This document shows positions 4,997-7,425 of a stretch of DNA of 7,425 nucleotides, in pieces (the first letter of the stretch is position 1; each line of letters begins with the position of its first letter). Both the position numbers and the translations under genes were made by a program. Under the pieces are notes generated by a model. It saw only the letters and a program-made list of their open reading frames with translations. It was not told the origin of the DNA and did no database searches. Origin of the DNA: a bacterium BMS3Bbin02 (lineage in GTDB: Bacteria > Actinomycetota > Acidimicrobiia > Spongiisociales > UBA5794); the NCBI GenBank assembly GCA_002898115.1, contig BDTL01000253.1, positions 1-7,425 of the forward strand. Direction: 5' to 3'.

Positions 4997-5734
4997 GTGA
5001 CACTCCGAGACCGGCTCCCCGAAGATCTACTTGCAACTCTTGACGACGAGCGTGACCGGGAGGTCATCATCGTCCTGATGGTCAGCACGGTGATCCTGCT
5101 GATGTTCTTCTACTGGGGTCGACCGGGGTTTGCGCGGGAGATCGGACTCCCGCAGCGCCTTGAAGCATGGGGCGGCGTCTTTGTTGATCGCAGCGGGACT
5201 GTGCCGTACCTCTGGTGGGGGTTCTCTTCACTCATCCTGAGAGTTGCCCTGCCTCTGGCGGTGATTGTATGGGTACTGAAACGCCGTCCGGGCGACTTCG
5301 GGTTCCGGGTCAAAGGGACGTTTCGGCATCTGCCTATCTACATCGCAGGGTATCTCTTTATGTTGCCGCTTCTGGTGTGGGCTTCCAGATGGGAGTCGTT
5401 CCAGACCTACTACCCGTTCTATGCACGGGCCAGCGAGGGTGGATGGGGTCTGGCGCTGTACGAAGTCGGGTACGCGTTCCAATTCCTCGGCGTTGAGGCA
5501 TTCTTTCGGGGGTTCATGACATTCGGTTTGTATCGCCGCTTCGGATGGCTTGCGGTTCCGATGATGACGGTGCCCTATACGATGATCCATTTTTCCAAGC
5601 CGATGCCCGAGGCCGCTGCGGCAATCCTCGCCGGCCTCATCCTCGGAACGATGGCGATCCGGTCCAAGTCGTTCGTTCCCGGGTTGCTGCTCCACCTCGC
5701 CGTTGCCTTTACGATGGATTTCCTTGCCATGTAG
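4997..5734 (+). CDS. CPBP-family intramembrane metalloprotease homologue
   Basis: A 245-aa multi-pass membrane protein with about six to seven hydrophobic segments (near 23-39, 69-93, 111-129, 150-166, 183-198, 207-222 and 226-240). It has the CPBP (CAAX protease and bacteriocin-processing) signature: motif 1 is VEAFFRGF, with E167 and R171. H198 in YTMIHFSKP fits motif 2, and H233 in LLHLAVAF fits motif 3. The usual first Glu of EExxxR is Val here, and the expected Asn or Asp four residues after H233 is Ala. This resembles the E-x-F-F-R-G subgroup rather than classical members. The substrate is unknown. GTG 4997 is chosen because no ribosome binding site precedes the alternative GTG at 4958, while a good -10 sits 8 nt upstream of 4997, implying leaderless translation. 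Protease activity is inferred. Confidence 0.85.
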   Translation: MTLRDRLPEDLLATLDDERDREVIIVLMVSTVILLMFFYWGRPGFAREIGLPQRLEAWGGVFVDRSGTVPYLWWGFSSLILRVALPLAVIVWVLKRRPGDFGFRVKGTFRHLPIYIAGYLFMLPLLVWASRWESFQTYYPFYARASEGGWGLALYEVGYAFQFLGVEAFFRGFMTFGLYRRFGWLAVPMMTVPYTMIHFSKPMPEAAAAILAGLILGTMAIRSKSFVPGLLLHLAVAFTMDFLAM

Positions 5735-5804
5735 CCGAGCGGTGTGGACGCGCCTCGGGCTAGCGTTAGACCGACGACGTATGCGAGCAGAGGAGTTTGT
5801 CCCC

Positions 5805-6383
5805 ATGAGCACACACCCCGCCAGTCGATTCCCGATCCCTGACCTTGTGGACCTCCCCGACGATATCCGAGCATCCATCCTGGCGGTTCAAGACAAGGCT
5901 GGCTTCATCCCGAACGTGTTCCTCGCAATGGCCCATAGGCCGGCGGAGTTCCGCGCCTTTTTCGCGTATCACGATGCGCTGATGGAGCGGGAAGGTGGTC
6001 TGAGCAAAGCGGAGCGGGAGATGATCGTGGTCGCGACATCGGGTGATAACCATTGCCAATACTGCGTCGTGGCTCACGGAGCGATCCTCCGCATCCGGAC
6101 GAAGAATGCGTTGGTTGCTGACCAGGTGTCGGTCAACCACAGGAAGGCCGACATCACCGACCGCCAGAAGGCGATGCTCGACTTTGCTCTGAAGGTGTCG
6201 AACCGATCCAGCGAAATCGACGACGCGGACTTTGCTGCTCTTCACGAGCACGGGTTCAGCGATGACGACATTTGGGACATTGCTGCGATCACCGGACTGT
6301 TCGGTCTCAGTAACCGTTTGGCGAACTTCGCATCGATCCGCCCCAACGATGAGTTCTACACCATGGCCCGCAACTTCGCCTGA
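5805..6383 (+). CDS. AhpD-like peroxidase-related enzyme (carboxymuconolactone decarboxylase fold)
   Basis: A 192-aa all-helical protein of the AhpD/CMD family. The active-site signature is complete: E72, C84, C87 and H91 (E-X11-C-X2-C-X3-H), in EMIVVATSGDNHCQYCVVAHG, with the same spacing as AhpD. The cysteine pair would cycle between dithiol and disulfide in peroxide reduction, probably in the cytoplasm. The N-terminal part (RFPIPDLVDLPDDIRASI, then KAGFIPNVFLAMAHRP) is typical of the subfamily called uncharacterised peroxidase-related enzymes. ATG 5805 follows AGAGGAG (5789-5795); an in-frame ATG at 5781 overlaps that site and is less likely. It lies 70 nt after the CPBP gene on the same strand and may share its transcript. 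The electron donor is not evident from the neighbours. Confidence 0.93.
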   Translation: MSTHPASRFPIPDLVDLPDDIRASILAVQDKAGFIPNVFLAMAHRPAEFRAFFAYHDALMEREGGLSKAEREMIVVATSGDNHCQYCVVAHGAILRIRTKNALVADQVSVNHRKADITDRQKAMLDFALKVSNRSSEIDDADFAALHEHGFSDDDIWDIAAITGLFGLSNRLANFASIRPNDEFYTMARNFA

Positions 6384-6395
6384 TTCCCCATCGTC

Positions 6396-6434
6396 CCCCG
6401 GAGTTCACAGTTCGCGACTTTCCCCGGAGTTCAC
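6396..6434 (+). repeat. 13-bp direct repeat, period 26
   Basis: CCCCGGAGTTCAC occurs at 6396-6408 and again at 6422-6434. The second copy forms the left arm of the first GNA-loop hairpin. The first copy could pair with the same right arm, giving an alternative, longer fold. Confidence 0.75.
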
Positions 6435-6446
6435 GGAGTGAACTCC
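6426..6446 (+). repeat. inverted repeat with 9-bp arms and GGA triloop
   Basis: GGAGTTCAC (6426-6434) and GTGAACTCC (6438-6446) are perfect complements around the triplet GGA, closed by a C-G pair. No T-run follows, so it is a poor intrinsic terminator for the AhpD-like gene. Confidence 0.8.
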
Positions 6447-6449
6447 CAA

Positions 6450-6468
6450 GGAACGCCGGAGGCGTTCC
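6450..6468 (+). repeat. inverted repeat with 8-bp arms and GGA triloop
   Basis: GGAACGCC (6450-6457) and GGCGTTCC (6461-6468) are perfect complements around GGA, again closed by C-G. It begins 3 bp after the previous hairpin ends. Confidence 0.8.
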
Positions 6469-6479
6469 CGTTCTCGCAA

Positions 6480-6502
6480 CGAACCGAGCGAAGCGAGGTT
6501 CG
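6480..6502 (+). repeat. imperfect inverted repeat with GAA triloop
   Basis: CGAACC and GGTTCG form the outer 6-bp stem. Tandem GA/GA mismatches follow, then GC-GAA-GC at the tip. The tip matches the known unusually stable DNA mini-hairpin d(GCGAAGC). It abuts the duplicated tRNA 3' end. Confidence 0.6.
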
Positions 6503-6525
6503 CGCCCCCGGCAGGATTCGAACCT
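6502..6525 (-). repeat. 24-bp copy of the 3' end of tRNA-Arg (att-like)
   Basis: These 24 bases are identical to 6658-6681, the T-loop to discriminator end of the intact tRNA-Arg gene plus one flanking base. The copies are in direct orientation, 156 bp apart. The rest of the tRNA is absent here. The extent matches what tRNA-targeting integrases usually use as core, but no integrase is present. Confidence 0.75.
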
Positions 6526-6657
6526 AAGGTCTTGTGTGGGGAGACGGTGAGGCTGCGCAAGGGTGCATATCGAGGGACGCGGGATCGGAATGAAACCGCG
6601 GCGGGTAGCGGGGTTCGAGGCCGAGTAGGACTCGAAGGTCGCGGTGAGACGAGATCT
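6526..6657. other. non-coding segment between the two tRNA 3' copies
   Basis: These 132 bp contain no convincing gene. There is a small 6-bp inverted repeat (TTCGAG and CTCGAA, 11 nt apart) near 6613-6635. Nothing else is recognised; it may be the remnant of a deleted insertion or unrelated spacer. Confidence 0.4.
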
Positions 6658-6658
6658 G

Positions 6659-6730
6659 CGCCCCCGGCAGGATTCGAACCTGCGCTCCCGGCTCCGGAGG
6701 CCGATGCTCTATCCCCTGAGCTACGGGGGC
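6659..6730 (-). tRNA. tRNA-Arg, anticodon CCG
   Basis: The minus strand folds into a full cloverleaf of 72 nt. The acceptor GCCCCCG pairs with CGGGGGC, followed by discriminator G. The D-arm is GCTC/GAGC with loop AGGGGATA. The anticodon stem TCGGC/GCCGG holds loop CTCCGGA, giving anticodon CCG, which reads the CGG codon. The variable loop is 4 nt (GAGC), and the T-arm is GCAGG-TTCGAAT-CCTGC. The CCA end is not encoded. The gene lies 61 bp beyond the oxidoreductase stop on the same strand. Confidence 0.96.
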
Positions 6731-6742
6731 GGGCGAACCGCA

Positions 6743-6770
6743 AGTGTACCAGCAGGTTGATCCGACTCAG
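6743..6770 (-). promoter_or_regulatory. candidate tRNA-Arg promoter
   Basis: On the minus strand TACACT (complement of 6743-6748) lies 12 nt before the mature tRNA 5' end. A weak -35, CTGAGT (complement of 6765-6770), sits 16 nt upstream. Transcription would begin only a few bases before the tRNA. Confidence 0.45.
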
Positions 6771-6791
6771 CGTGTCGTCGCCCGCTGGTGG

Positions 6792-7425
6792 TTATGGGGC
6801 ATCGGCGGGGATCGTGTCGAGGCGCAGGGGGAGGCCCTGGTCCGATTCCAGCAGAGCACTTAGACGGCCTACATGCTCTTCGAATCCCGGTTTTGCGGTC
6901 ACCGTCAGATCACCGTTGGATCGTTCGAGCAGGAACACCTGACCGTCGGTGTTGTCGAACTTCTCTTGGGTGGTGACGAGCCGTGGTTTGATTATTGCGG
7001 GATCGCCGATTTCGGGGCAGAACGTCATGCAGTTGCCGCACTCATTGCACAGTTCGCTGAGGATGAAGTACTGCTGGCGTCCATCGATTTCATCCTTGAG
7101 TGCGTCGATTGTGGCAATGCGTGTCACGGCATCGTTCGGGCACACTGTCACACAGAAGTTGCAGGCAACACAACCCCACATCTGAAGTTCGGTGTCGACG
7201 GCCTTTGGCAACTTGGCCTGGAACTCCGCCTGGTAATACTCGCCGGCTTCCGGGTCGAAAACATCGGCGAGGTGCGCAGCAACGGAACTGTTGTGGCCGG
7301 CGTCTTTGGCGGCTGCCGACCGTTGCGCAATGAGTTCAGGGAGCGATCCGGCACCGGCCGTGTCCATGTCTTTCACCAGTTGCTTGAGCATCGGAGCGAT
7401 GCGCCCGTAACCACCGGGTTTCAGC
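6792..7425 (-). CDS. C-terminal part of a YgfK/dihydropyrimidine-dehydrogenase-like oxidoreductase with two 4Fe-4S motifs (partial)
   Basis: The frame is open to the right edge of the window, so only the last 210 or so residues are visible. An internal ATG at 7391 is not needed as start, because the upstream codons LKPGGYGRIAP join smoothly to MLKQLVKD and read like a conserved FMN-barrel ending. Counting from that Met, a ferredoxin-type domain has two clusters: C74, C77, C80, C84 (CVACNFCVTVCP) and C115, C118, C121, C125 (CNECGNCMTFCPEIGDP). The second motif and the preceding LKPGGYGR resemble the C-terminus of YgfK (putative selenate reductase subunit) and related dihydropyrimidine dehydrogenase or glutamate-synthase-like flavoproteins. 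The clusters would carry electrons to or from a flavin. The exact reaction cannot be told from this piece; a different large ferredoxin-domain oxidoreductase is possible. TAA stop at 6792-6794. Confidence 0.8.
   Translation of the reverse strand, partial: LKPGGYGRIAPMLKQLVKDMDTAGAGSLPELIAQRSAAAKDAGHNSSVAAHLADVFDPEAGEYYQAEFQAKLPKAVDTELQMWGCVACNFCVTVCPNDAVTRIATIDALKDEIDGRQQYFILSELCNECGNCMTFCPEIGDPAIIKPRLVTTQEKFDNTDGQVFLLERSNGDLTVTAKPGFEEHVGRLSALLESDQGLPLRLDTIPADAP

Noticed and set aside
5228..5878. A 216-codon minus-strand frame antisense to the CPBP gene
   Set aside because: The product is Arg/His-rich without motifs, while the plus strand encodes a coherent membrane protein with CPBP motifs.
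5766..6251. A 161-codon minus-strand frame antisense to the AhpD-like gene
   Set aside because: The plus strand carries a complete AhpD active-site signature, and the antisense product has no recognisable domain.
6384..6657. CRISPR array or insertion sequence in the repeat-rich block
   Set aside because: The repeats are few, short and not regularly spaced; there is no transposase, no cas gene and no terminal inverted repeats bounding an element.
6405..6743. A 112-codon minus-strand frame running through the tRNA and repeats
   Set aside because: Its apparent repeat SNPAGGA is just the translated tRNA 3' end and its duplicate; it is not a gene.

Overview
This is a moderately GC-rich chromosomal window from an actinobacterium. 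The strongest lineage evidence is a WhiB-family Fe-S regulator, a DUF3107-type protein, a Mrp ATPase lacking the CXXC motif, several TAnnnT-type -10 boxes and a likely leaderless gene. A non-model class such as Acidimicrobiia is my guess and cannot be proven here. Most genes are ordinary core or accessory genes. I see no transposase, integrase, CRISPR array or toxin-antitoxin pair.

Left part (1-2117): a Trp-rich actinobacterial protein of unknown function (+) converges on a two-gene minus-strand unit made of a SufR-like winged-helix regulator with three C-terminal cysteines and a GNAT acetyltransferase. Centre-left (2118-3662): divergent from the SufR-like gene is a Mrp/ApbC-type ATPase with an N-terminal MIP18/DUF59-like domain. 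It is followed by its own promoter, a DUF3107 gene and a strong bidirectional terminator. The SufR-like/Mrp pairing suggests a small iron-sulfur homeostasis locus.

Centre (3686-4642): whiB (-) and a GatB/YqeY-domain gene (+) diverge from a 228-bp regulatory region. This region carries a perfect TGTGA-N6-TCACA CRP/FNR-type site inside a larger 10-bp-arm inverted repeat, a TGTAC-N3-GTACA palindrome over the predicted whiB -10, and an A-tract upstream of the -35. Right-centre (4643-6383): a possible 40-aa single-helix membrane peptide, a CPBP-family intramembrane protease homologue whose best start looks leaderless, and an AhpD-like CXXC peroxidase-related protein.

Right end (6384-7425): a repeat-rich intergenic block holds three consecutive inverted repeats, each closed by a GNA triloop. 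A 24-bp copy of the 3' end of tRNA-Arg(CCG) lies 156 bp from the intact tRNA gene, an arrangement like a remnant attachment site. The C-terminal part of a YgfK/dihydropyrimidine-dehydrogenase-like oxidoreductase with two 4Fe-4S motifs runs off the right edge. The items most worth checking are the CRP-type site at whiB, the SufR-like/Mrp pairing, the GNA-triloop hairpin cluster and the duplicated tRNA 3' end.
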